Source: Endozoicomonas euniceicola
Lineage (GTDB): Bacteria; Pseudomonadota; Gammaproteobacteria; Pseudomonadales; Endozoicomonadaceae
Assembly (NCBI RefSeq): GCF_025562755.1
Contig: NZ_CP103300.1
Span: 2,860,001 to 2,912,500 of the forward strand
Length of the DNA: 52,500 bases
Direction of reading: 5' to 3'
In this document: positions 34,292 through 42,139 of the stretch, piece after piece
Position numbering within the stretch: position 1 is the stretch's first letter
How the letters are laid out: each line of letters opens with the position of its first letter
Notes under the pieces: model-generated
What the model saw: the letters and a program-made list of their open reading frames with translations, nothing else
Databases searched by the model: none
Told to the model about the DNA's origin: nothing
Made by a program: the position numbers and the translations under genes

Positions 34292-35511
34292 TCAATAATT
34301 TACCGGTTCCGGAACAATTGTCACATCCCATTTCTTTAACTCAGGGTGGCGAATGATGTGAGGCTGTATTTCAGCTAATTCCTGTTTACTCAGTCTCACA
34401 CCTTTTTGATACGGTTGATCAAGTAGCTTCACTATCGGGTTCATGCATTTCCATACCATTGTTTTTGTCCACTCCAAAACAGACGTTACTGTGTTCAGAA
34501 GGCTTCCATTCCAATGGTTTTCGAGATAAGACCAGCCTCGTTCAATCGGATTGTATTTGCTGTGGTAGGGAGGGTAGTAAACCAGCCGTATCTTCAGCCC
34601 CGCTTTTTTGGCAAACTCAACCATTCTGAAAAGAAACTGGGTTCGGTGGCTGTTACTTTCAGGTCCGTTGTCTGCGTAGATAACCAGCTCATCGACATAC
34701 CTGTTAGCTTCCTTCACCTGCTCCCACCATTGCTCAATAGCATCGCAGATAAAATCACTGGTTTTGTAAGAGTTGCCGTAAAAGACATACAGCTGATCAT
34801 CTTCCAGATTGAGTACCCCGAAGGGGATCATTTTTTCTTTGGTTGCCATATCATGATCCAGCGCTTTGACCGCTTCTGCCCCTCTGGCCTTACCACCTCT
34901 GGAAAAATTTCCAAGGTTAACCGTTGCTTTGCAATCAATGCTGATCTGAAGACTCTGCTTTCTCTGGCTTGCGGTGCTTTTTACTTGTTTGACGTTTTCA
35001 AAGATGGCATCGGTTTCCGGGATTTTTTTTCCGGCGTGGTCTTCTGTACCTTGTGAAGTTTATAGCCCATACGGTTCAACATGTTGCAGAAAGTACGCTC
35101 TTTGGGAAGTTGCTCTTCCTGCCACCCTTTTTCATCAATCAGTTTTTTCCGAACAGCACTGGCTGTTATGCGAGCATAGGAGAACGTATTTCTGAGCTGC
35201 GGGTCAGCCTGACTTTCAGGGTCAACCAGACTTCGGATGTCTTGTTCCAGTTGACGGTTTGCTACTTCTGCTTTTGGCTTGCCCTGTGATGCGTAATTTC
35301 CATAACAAACAAGTCCTGTTCGTTTTTCATGCATCCCGAGTTCAACGGTATGACGGCCAAAATTGAACTCGGTTTCAGTAAGGCGTGGACTACCAAAACA
35401 GAGCTGTTCAGCGACTTCAGCTATGAAGGCTCTGTGTTCAGAGCCTTTGAGCTTTTTAGCAGCAAGTATAATGAGGTGTTTGCATTCAGGGGTGACATTA
35501 ACGCTGGACAT
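34292..35511 (-). CDS. ISAzo13-family transposase, two frames joined by a -1 frameshift
   Basis: ORF A (35511 or an upstream GTG/TTG to 34981) and ORF B frame (open from 35023 to 34292) together encode about 406 aa, the usual length for ISAzo13 transposases. At 35029-35023 the zero frame reads GAA-AAA-AAA, a canonical A_AAA_AAA slippery heptamer. A -1 slip continues as ATC CCG GAA ACC and joins exactly to the open ORF B frame. DDE residues are available: ISIDCKATVNLGNFSRGG, VIYADNGPESNSHRTQF and NPIERGWSYLE. With the shift the enzyme would be intact. If the A8 run is only an indel, it is a pseudogene. Confidence 0.82.
35023..35029 (-). promoter_or_regulatory. Candidate -1 ribosomal frameshift site
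   Basis: A-AAA-AAA in the zero frame of ORF A, followed by TCCCGG. ORF A then has 14 more codons before its stop at 34981, while the -1 frame is open for the rest of the transposase. No clear downstream pseudoknot was identified. Confidence 0.65.
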
Positions 35512-35602
35512 GACGTTCACAATCAATCACAGAGGGAGTAAGCAGGAAAGATACTCCGGTAAAGTTTGTTATGCCACTCCCCTAAGGGGGTTATCAAGGG
35601 CG

Positions 35603-37315
35603 TCAGGTTTCCCGGATGCCCAGTTTTTTCAGGGAGGTCATGGGGCGGGTCCATGGATGCAGGACTCTGACAGCATCCTGCATAACCGGTGATTTTATGA
35701 TTGACAACGCTTCACTGCTACTGTTGAACTGTCCCTGTAACAGCACATACCAGTCTTTCTGGTTACGCCGGTAATGAACCGTGACCGCAGAAGCCAGTTC
35801 AGGAAAGCGCTGTTTCATTTTTTTAATGGACTCTGGCTTGTTGGCTGCAAACCACTGAATGGTGTAGCTGCCATCTGAATTCTGCAGAAGGCTGGTTGGA
35901 CGACTTCTGTCAGGCAGTGCAGTGGACGCTGATCGCTGTCTGGACAAGCGTGAACGTTGTTGGGAAGCAGTGATACGTTGATCCTGAGGGGCAGGCTTAC
36001 TCTGTGCCACCAGTTGCCGCAGTTTATCTACCGGGCGAACTCTTGGATAAAGCCTGGTCGCTATGCGGGCATAGGCTGGTTGTTCCAGCGCTCGTTTTGC
36101 CATCGCCAGGTTGTCATAAGCCGGGCTGGCCAATACATACCAGACACGCCCTCGTTTGCGATACTGAATGACCTGAGCGTCTTCCAGATAAGGAAAACGC
36201 TGTTTAACCCGCTCAAGGGTTTCTCTTTTGCTGCTGGCTAACCATTGAATGGTGTAGCTGCCCGGAGGCGCTTCCAGAATATTTTCAGGTTCTTTTTCTC
36301 GCTCTTGTTCTCGCTCTTGTTCTCGTTGGTAGCGTCGCGATGACTGGCGTTCAGTATTTCGCTGATAGCCCCTCAGTGGTTCTGTTTGTTGCTGGTGATG
36401 GTATTGAGTCTGCTGTTGAAACGGACTGATGTTGTAGTCATGGGGCCGAGGTTGAGGAACCGTGTTGTAGTCCGGGTATTCATAGGAATAATCCGATGTC
36501 TGCTCCATGCTTGGATAGGCTGGCGCAATACTGGCAAACATGGTTTCGGTTGGTTGTGGAGAGCCAATCGGCATGCTGTATTGATCTGCGAGTACTGGCT
36601 GTTCCGGAATCGGGTCAGTGATATCCGGGCGGATAAGATCGAGCTTCTGGATACTGGCGACTGAGCGGGTCCAGGGATACAGCTTGTTGATCATGCCGGA
36701 TCGGGGCGCTGCCTGCAGTGCTTCGTTGGCAGAGTTTCTGTCTTTGAAAGGGCCATCAAGAAGCACGTACCACTCTTTGCCATTTCGACGGTACTGAACA
36801 ATCGCTGCCTCCTGTAAAACAGGGTAATAACTCTGCAACTCCCTGAGAGGTTTTGGGGTATGAGCAGCCAGCCATTGCAGTACATAGCTGCCATGTTGAG
36901 CATTTAACAGGCGGTTCAGGCTCTGGCTTTCTGCTTTCGCAACGTTTACAGGCTGCCGGTGTGAGATCGGTGAAAACTGTTCCAGCGGTAGCCTGGTGGA
37001 AGGAGGCTCCCGGTATTGTCTTGCTGCTGGAGGCTGAGGATAGGCTGGTATGGATTGATAGTTTTCACGAACCTGTGCAGGCTCATCTTCTCTTTGTCTG
37101 GTCACCTCTTCCAGAGGCTGACTGTACTCACTGGTAGCATCTTTTCGACACAGCCAGTCGTTGTTAGCGTTGGATTTGCAGTCCCAGGATGAACTCAGGG
37201 CAAGGGGTTTCGGAGGCAACAACAAAGCCTCCGCCACAGGGGCAGATAAGGGTACAAGTGCAGCCACGACTGAAAGACTGAGTGGTTTACAGGTAAACAG
37301 CACTCGACCAGGCAT
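35603..37315 (-). CDS. Periplasmic protein with three SPOR domains
   Basis: 570 aa. Signal peptide (PLSLSVVAALVPLSAPVAEA, residues 11-30), then a small region with two Cys (WDCKSNANNDWLCRK). Three SPOR-type repeats follow, roughly at 137-225, 348-435 and 480-568. Each opens with GSY(V/T)(L/I)QW(L/F)A and contains QYR(R/K)..(K/R).WYVL and a closing LYPW(T/R)R-like strand. Linkers are Gln/Arg/Pro-rich, including an (RE)QERE-type tract near 325-345. SPOR domains bind denuded glycan strands at septal peptidoglycan, so a role in division or cell-wall maturation is likely. Stop is 17 bp from the IS end; start ATG has agga upstream. Confidence 0.88.
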   Translation of the reverse strand: MPGRVLFTCKPLSLSVVAALVPLSAPVAEALLLPPKPLALSSSWDCKSNANNDWLCRKDATSEYSQPLEEVTRQREDEPAQVRENYQSIPAYPQPPAARQYREPPSTRLPLEQFSPISHRQPVNVAKAESQSLNRLLNAQHGSYVLQWLAAHTPKPLRELQSYYPVLQEAAIVQYRRNGKEWYVLLDGPFKDRNSANEALQAAPRSGMINKLYPWTRSVASIQKLDLIRPDITDPIPEQPVLADQYSMPIGSPQPTETMFASIAPAYPSMEQTSDYSYEYPDYNTVPQPRPHDYNISPFQQQTQYHHQQQTEPLRGYQRNTERQSSRRYQREQEREQEREKEPENILEAPPGSYTIQWLASSKRETLERVKQRFPYLEDAQVIQYRKRGRVWYVLASPAYDNLAMAKRALEQPAYARIATRLYPRVRPVDKLRQLVAQSKPAPQDQRITASQQRSRLSRQRSASTALPDRSRPTSLLQNSDGSYTIQWFAANKPESIKKMKQRFPELASAVTVHYRRNQKDWYVLLQGQFNSSSEALSIIKSPVMQDAVRVLHPWTRPMTSLKKLGIRET

Positions 37316-37478
37316 GAGCCAGATCCTTCTGATTCATTACTTTTAACAGAACAGATTTGCAAGTGGAATGCAAGACTTGTGTATGAATTATTTTTATCAC
37401 ACAAAATATTGTGAGTCAGGCGCAAAGTCCTGATTAAGAAAACAAGGTTTTATTTTCTGAGTACGTGACACACTCCCT

Positions 37479-37755
37479 CCACTAAATCGGCAAGCCGATT
37501 CTAGTGGGGGCTTCTAATCGGGAATTACGTGCGACCCACTATGTCAAATAACATAGCCTCTCGCTGTCGTACAGGTTGCCGAACCACGACAGGGGAACTC
37601 TTTACACATACGCTGTGTCCCAGCGCATCGGCGGTAGAAGCCAGAAAACGGTTGTGTTTTCCTGATTTGTTTCTCGTAGTTAGTCCAGCAACGGTGACGC
37701 TTGAGTATTTGTCCAGAGGCTTATCTGTCTGTCGTCTGTCGAGTAGGCTGTCGTC
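37479..37755 (-). mobile_element. Non-coding stretch with palindrome; possible degenerate IS200/IS605-type right end
   Basis: The 639-bp gap 37316-37954 holds no gene I can support. At 37479-37507 CCACTAaATCGGC and GCCGATtcTAGTGG form a nearly perfect palindrome without a T run, as found at IS200/IS605 ends. On the minus strand an open stretch of ~76 codons ends at 37525 (…ADALGHSVCVKSSPVVV…), and a short NSRLEAPTRIGLPI reading lies at its 3' side. This is vaguely like the tails of TnpB-type genes, but no zinc finger or RuvC motif is present. Low confidence. Confidence 0.25.
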
Positions 37756-37954
37756 TCAGCCACCAAGCCCATTATGCAGGGTTTCGCAGTGCACTGAAGT
37801 TAGTACATGGGCTTGCTCTACGCAATCCTCGCTATCCATCTCCATCCAAAACTTCAAAGGTCGCGCCGCTCCCAATGAGAGGCTATGGATGGAGAATTTC
37901 GCAAGGTTCGTTAAACGACTATTATGTCTAAGGTTTTTTGGTGAGGATTTTGTC

Positions 37955-38707
37955 ATGTGGACTCTCAGGAAAGTTCCGGGTGCGGCCGTTGTTTCTCTGC
38001 TTGTCAGCTTGCTGGCAATTGGAAGTCTTTTATTTACTCCTGAGACAAGTGCGATGGATACTGACTGTTTTCCGGTGCTGGATGAAAAACAGCCTCAGTA
38101 TGTGGTGGCCTATGGGCAATATATGCATGAAGGCCTTAGAGAACAAAAAATTAAGAAAAAGTACAACAGCCAGCTTCCGGTGTGGATTAGCGGTTATCAG
38201 CGTGGCTGGATGACCCGCATAAAAGATGAAGGCAAATACACGACGCTTGGTGTTGCCCCTGAAGCCGGAAAATTGTTGAACGGCATTCTGGTCGAAGTGA
38301 GGCCAGGTATCATCAATACCCATGACAGAACCGAACGAAGGATGTGCAGAACCCGTCTGGACCGTAAAAGCATCTCATCGATGACCGGGCAGGTGATTCC
38401 TTCAAAAGGCGAGTTCTGGATTTACACGACTAAAAAAGCGTCCAGACTTCAGCCAGCGGGAAAGTTCCCGATTCTGATGTCAGAGGTGGACGAGTTTTTG
38501 ACCGGTTGCATTGAGCAGGCTGAGCAGTTCAACCTGACTAATTTCCCTGAACAGTGTATTGATACCACTGATTTCTGGTCTAAACACTGGACCAATGACC
38601 GCGAACGTCCTTTAACTGGCAGGCTGGTACAGGTAAAGCGCAGAAAGGTGGACAGCCTGTTGAGCAAACTCAAGGGCGGACTGTATGAAAACGTGCGGGC
38701 TGAATGA
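37955..38707 (+). CDS. Exported gamma-glutamylcyclotransferase-like protein
   Basis: 250 aa from ATG 37955 (gtgagg upstream). A longer frame from 37529 crosses the repeat-like region and is not credible. Signal peptide/anchor at residues 11-33 (AVVSLLVSLLAIGSLLFTPETSA). The mature domain shows the GGCT fold pattern: YVVAYGQYMHEGLR (49-62, the YGS-type opening), LPVWISGYQRGWM (74-86), TTLGVAPEAGKLLNGILVEV (96-115) and HDRTERRMCRTRL (123-135), where Glu127 corresponds to the catalytic Glu of D-x-x-E-x-x-Y-x-R. The Tyr of that motif is Met here. A periplasmic location is unusual for this fold; substrate unknown. Confidence 0.6.
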   Translation: MWTLRKVPGAAVVSLLVSLLAIGSLLFTPETSAMDTDCFPVLDEKQPQYVVAYGQYMHEGLREQKIKKKYNSQLPVWISGYQRGWMTRIKDEGKYTTLGVAPEAGKLLNGILVEVRPGIINTHDRTERRMCRTRLDRKSISSMTGQVIPSKGEFWIYTTKKASRLQPAGKFPILMSEVDEFLTGCIEQAEQFNLTNFPEQCIDTTDFWSKHWTNDRERPLTGRLVQVKRRKVDSLLSKLKGGLYENVRAE

Positions 38708-38874
38708 TAACAGGTCTGGGGAAAAGATAGTTTTGGCTGCCTGTTTTCGGTGAAGAGCTTAATGCCTATAATGATCAGGCCTCTGCTATAGGCTTCAATA
38801 TAAAATCAAGCAAAACAAAAAAATTCAGCCCTGCATAAACAGATAGATAAAGAAACAGGAACCGGAGTTTTTTA

Positions 38875-39468
38875 ATGTCAAAGCGCAAAGCTAGCGTAGA
38901 GCGGAATACGCTGGAAACCGAAATCAGGGTTGATATCAATCTCGATGGTACAGGCAAAGGTCAGTTTAATACCGGCGTACCGTTTCTGGAACACATGATG
39001 GATCAGATTGCCCGTCACGGTATGGTCGACCTCGATATAAAAGCCGATGGCGATAATCACATTGACGATCATCATACCGTTGAAGACATAGGCATTACCC
39101 TTGGGCAGGCATTTACCAAGGCGATTGGTGATAAAAAAGGTATTACCCGTTACGGACACGCTTATGTGCCGCTGGATGAGGCGCTTTCCAGGGTTGTGAT
39201 CGATTTTTCAGGTCGTCCCGGCCTTGAGTACAATATTGACTTTACCCGCGCCCATATTGGTCAGTTTGATGTTGATCTGTTCTATGAGTTTTTTCAGGGC
39301 TTTGTGAACCACGCCAATGTTACCCTGCATATCGACAACCTCCGTGGGCGTAATTCTCACCATCAGATTGAGACCGTATTCAAAGCGTTTGGTCGGGCTT
39401 TGCGCATGGCTCTGACGTTTGATCCCCGTATGTCCGGGCAGATGCCTTCGACCAAAGGTTCGCTGTAA
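38875..39468 (+). CDS. hisB: Imidazoleglycerol-phosphate dehydratase HisB
   Basis: 197 aa, monofunctional form, with no N-terminal histidinol-phosphatase domain. Step 6 of histidine synthesis, Mn2+-dependent. Motifs: NTGVPFLEHMMDQIARHG, DNHIDDHHTVEDIGITLGQA (metal-binding His cluster), VIDFSGRPGLEYN, and the C-terminal GRNSHHQIETVFKAFGRALR(M)A. First gene of the his run; hisH starts 3 bp after its stop. Promoter presumably in the A/T-rich 38708-38874. Confidence 0.97.
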   Translation: MSKRKASVERNTLETEIRVDINLDGTGKGQFNTGVPFLEHMMDQIARHGMVDLDIKADGDNHIDDHHTVEDIGITLGQAFTKAIGDKKGITRYGHAYVPLDEALSRVVIDFSGRPGLEYNIDFTRAHIGQFDVDLFYEFFQGFVNHANVTLHIDNLRGRNSHHQIETVFKAFGRALRMALTFDPRMSGQMPSTKGSL

Positions 39469-39471
39469 ACC

Positions 39472-40116
39472 ATGAAAATAGTGGCTGTTATCGATTATGG
39501 AATGGGAAATCTGCACTCAGCCAGTAAAGCTCTGGAGCATGTTGCAGGCAGAGATACCAGAGTCGTTGTTACCTGTGATCCCCAAACTATCCAGCAGGCC
39601 GACCGTGTTGTATTGCCAGGTGTTGGGGCTATTCGTGACTGTATGGCAGAAATCCGGCACAAGGGTGTAGACGACGTTGTCAGGGAAGTGGTGGCTTCGG
39701 AACGACCGCTGCTGGGTATCTGCGTGGGTATGCAGGTGATGCTGGATCATAGTGAAGAAAACGGTGGCGTTGAATGTCTGGGGGTGATGTCAGGCAACGT
39801 GAAGTTTTTTGGGCGTGACTTAAAAAGCCCGGCGGGTGAAAAACTGAAGGTTCCCCACATGGGGTGGAGCCGGGTCGATCAACATCAGCCTCATGCCTTG
39901 TGGGAGGGCATAGAAAACAACGAACGGTTTTATTTTGTCCACAGCTACCATGCTCATGCCGTTGATGATGAGGTAGCGGTTGGTCGTTGTGACTACGGTG
40001 TTAGTTTTGATGTTGCGCTGGCAAGCGATGCTATTTTTGCTGTGCAGTTTCACCCGGAAAAAAGTGCTGCCAGTGGTTTGAAACTGCTGGAAAACTTTTT
40101 GCAGTGGACTCCCTGA
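39472..40116 (+). CDS. hisH: Imidazole glycerol phosphate synthase, glutaminase subunit HisH
   Basis: 214 aa class I glutamine amidotransferase that supplies ammonia to HisF. Catalytic triad: Cys in LLGICVGMQ (near residue 83), His and Glu in VQFHPEKS (near 195-197). Start VIDYGMGNLHS is typical. Immediately follows hisB; partner of HisF encoded at 40571. Confidence 0.97.
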   Translation: MKIVAVIDYGMGNLHSASKALEHVAGRDTRVVVTCDPQTIQQADRVVLPGVGAIRDCMAEIRHKGVDDVVREVVASERPLLGICVGMQVMLDHSEENGGVECLGVMSGNVKFFGRDLKSPAGEKLKVPHMGWSRVDQHQPHALWEGIENNERFYFVHSYHAHAVDDEVAVGRCDYGVSFDVALASDAIFAVQFHPEKSAASGLKLLENFLQWTP

Positions 40117-40167
40117 GCGGTTCTTTTGAAAATGGAAGATGGAGTGTTGAGCCAGGAGAGTTGAGCG

Positions 40168-40554
40168 ATGGATGAATGGCCTCCCATGAGGGATCTGGAC
40201 CCACCTCCGGGCCGGGATGAAAAGAATATAGCCATGCTGGCACACCTGTTACCTTTGCTGGGTTTTCTGATTCCGGGCATGAACATTGTTGTGCCGTTGC
40301 TGATCTGGCTGACCAAGCGTAATGAGTCGGCTTTTCTGGATCATCATGGCAGGGAGGCGCTGAACTTTCAGATATCCCTGACCTTGCTGGCTGCGATATG
40401 GTTTGCCCTGAAAATGATCATTGTCGGACTGTTTTTTCTGCCCCTTGTGCCGGTGGTGGTTATTCTGGCATTGATATTAATAATTCGTGCTGGCCTGAAG
40501 GCCAGTGGTGGGAATTATTACCAGTATCCGTTCTGTGTACGGTTTGTGAATTAA
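40168..40554 (+). CDS. DUF4870 domain membrane protein
   Basis: 128 aa. Start ATG with aggagag. The family signature (MLAHLLPLLGFLIPGMNIVVPLLIWLTKRNES.FLDHHGREALNFQ) spans residues 23-69, followed by two hydrophobic helices (LLAAIWFALKMIIVGLFFLPLVPVVVILALILIIRAGLKA) and GGNYYQYPFCVRF. DUF4870 proteins are small inner-membrane proteins of unknown function. It sits in the his cluster exactly where hisA usually lies and is probably co-transcribed. Confidence 0.88.
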   Translation: MDEWPPMRDLDPPPGRDEKNIAMLAHLLPLLGFLIPGMNIVVPLLIWLTKRNESAFLDHHGREALNFQISLTLLAAIWFALKMIIVGLFFLPLVPVVVILALILIIRAGLKASGGNYYQYPFCVRFVN

Positions 40555-40570
40555 CAACTGAAGGCTGTGT

Positions 40571-41344
40571 ATGGGTTTAGCAAAAAGAATAATTCCCTGT
40601 CTTGATGTTGAAAACGGTCGGGTAGTAAAGGGTGTTCAGTTTGTGGATATCCGCGATGCCGGAGACCCGGTGGAAGTCGCTCGCCGTTATAACGATGAAG
40701 GGGCTGATGAAATCACGTTTCTGGACATTACTGCCACCCATGAAGGTCGTGATACAACGGTTCATACCGTGGAACGAATGGCCAGTGAAGTGTTTATTCC
40801 ACTGACGGTGGGTGGTGGGATTCGCAAGGTGGAAGACATTCGTGTCATGCTCAATGCCGGAGCTGACAAAGTCAGCATTAATACGGCAGCTGTCTTTAAC
40901 CCGGAGTTTGTTCAGGAAGCCGCCGGTCGTTTTGGGTCGCAATGCATTGTGGTAGCGATAGATGCCAAGAAAGTGAGTCAGCCCGGCGAAGAAGATCGCT
41001 GGGAAATTTTTACCCATGGTGGTCGCAAGCCTACAGGATTCGATGCGGTTGAGTGGGCGATAAAAATGGAGCAGTTGGGAGCCGGTGAAATCATGCTCAC
41101 CAGTATGGATCAGGACGGTGTGAAGAGAGGTTATGACCTTGGCGTCACCAGGGCTATTTCTGAAGCGCTGTCGATTCCGGTTATTGCTTCAGGCGGTGCA
41201 GGTAATCTGAACCATCTGGTAGATGGCATTCAAAAAGGTAAAGCAGATGCGGTTCTGGCGGCGAGCATTTTCCACTTTGGGGAATACTCGATTCCCGAAG
41301 CCAAGCAATACATGGCAGAACGTGGCATTGAAATGAGACTTTAG
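40571..41344 (+). CDS. hisF: Imidazole glycerol phosphate synthase, cyclase subunit HisF
   Basis: 257 aa (beta/alpha)8 barrel. Catalytic Asp11 in IPCLDVENGRVVKGVQF and Asp130-equivalent in VVAIDAKKV. Phosphate-binding loops LTVGGGIRKVEDI and ASGGAGNLNHL. Makes IGP and AICAR from PRFAR with ammonia from HisH. Sequence is clearly HisF, not its paralogue HisA, which is absent from the window. Confidence 0.97.
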   Translation: MGLAKRIIPCLDVENGRVVKGVQFVDIRDAGDPVEVARRYNDEGADEITFLDITATHEGRDTTVHTVERMASEVFIPLTVGGGIRKVEDIRVMLNAGADKVSINTAAVFNPEFVQEAAGRFGSQCIVVAIDAKKVSQPGEEDRWEIFTHGGRKPTGFDAVEWAIKMEQLGAGEIMLTSMDQDGVKRGYDLGVTRAISEALSIPVIASGGAGNLNHLVDGIQKGKADAVLAASIFHFGEYSIPEAKQYMAERGIEMRL

Positions 41345-41361
41345 TGGTTCATCCAGAAAAT

Positions 41362-41384
41362 GCTCCCATATTTTACATGGGAGC
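41362..41384. terminator. Convergent hairpin between hisF and the nitroreductase gene
   Basis: GCTCCCAT and ATGGGAGC form an 8-bp stem with a 7-nt A/T loop, 17 bp past hisF and 18 bp past the nitroreductase stop. There is no long T run; a weak bidirectional terminator is the simplest reading. Confidence 0.5.
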
Positions 41385-41401
41385 TATCGATTCAGTCAGG
41401 C

Positions 41402-42139
41402 TCAACGCATCTTGAAACCCTTGCTGGCAAGAAACGCTTTCATATGTGGGCGGGACTCCTTACCAAGCAGGGCTGACATCTCCTGACTCCAGACCCGGTT
41501 CAGCTTGCCTTTGGTCCGCTGGTGGTAATAGTTACGCATGGTTTCATCGTATTCAGCCAGCAGCTGTTCATCCACAGGCTGATATTCTTCTTCCATTAAT
41601 ACCATACCAACGGGCAGGCGGGGCTTAAGTTCCGGGTTCTGGTCCGGATAGCCCAGGCACAGGCCAAATACCGGATAAACATGCTTCGGAAGTTTAATCA
41701 GCTCACTGACTTTGGCCGGATTATTGCGAATGCCGCCAATATAACAGATGCCCAGACCCTCAGACTCTGCCGCCACCACGACATTTTGGGCAAACAGGGC
41801 CACATCAATGGTGGCGATGATGAAATGCTCGGTCATACCATCAGCCAGTTGCTGACCTTCCTTTTCACAGCAAACAGCTGAACGGTTGAGGTCGGCACAG
41901 AACACCAGAAACTCGGCGGCACTGGCAACATAAGGCTGCCCACCCGCCAGTTCCGCCATGGCTTCACGGGTTCGTGGATTACGTACCCGAATAATGCTGG
42001 CACCTTGCAGGTTGCTGGAGGTAGCAGCACTTTGCCCGGCGCTGATCAGCTGACGTAACAGGGTGTCACCTATTGGCTGGTCGGTAAACTTGCGAATAGA
42101 ACGATGCGACTGCAATAACTCGATAACAGGTCTGTTCAT
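41402..42139 (-). CDS. NfsA-type oxygen-insensitive NADPH nitroreductase/flavin reductase
   Basis: 245 aa. FMN-dependent nitroreductase fold. N-terminal SHRSIRKFTDQPI (FMN phosphate-binding Arg/Ser), ATSSNLQGASIIRV, IGGIRNNPAKVSELIKLPKHVYPVFGLCLGYPDQNPELKPRLP is the characteristic NfsA/Frp block, and the C-terminal KGKLNRVWSQEM region is present. It reduces nitroaromatics or quinones with NAD(P)H. ATG overlaps the stop of the upstream YtjB-like gene by one base (TAATG), implying coupled translation. Confidence 0.92.
   Translation of the reverse strand: MNRPVIELLQSHRSIRKFTDQPIGDTLLRQLISAGQSAATSSNLQGASIIRVRNPRTREAMAELAGGQPYVASAAEFLVFCADLNRSAVCCEKEGQQLADGMTEHFIIATIDVALFAQNVVVAAESEGLGICYIGGIRNNPAKVSELIKLPKHVYPVFGLCLGYPDQNPELKPRLPVGMVLMEEEYQPVDEQLLAEYDETMRNYYHQRTKGKLNRVWSQEMSALLGKESRPHMKAFLASKGFKMR

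Larger units (their letters stand above)
34277..35585 (-). mobile_element. ISAzo13-family insertion sequence
   Basis: About 1.3 kb. Left end TAAGGGGAGCGGCAATCAAT (from 34277) and right end, read inward on the minus strand, TTAGGGGAGTGGCATAACAA (from 35585) are imperfect terminal inverted repeats. The similarity extends into a shared TTTACCGG about 20-25 bp inside each end. The transposase fills the element. A target duplication is not obvious. It sits between asmA and the SPOR gene. Confidence 0.75.

Noticed and set aside
37529..37954. N-terminal 142-codon extension of the GGCT-like gene
   Set aside because: Low-complexity Ser/Cys/Arg-rich translation crossing a repeat-like region; the ATG at 37955 has a good ribosome-binding site and starts a clean signal peptide.
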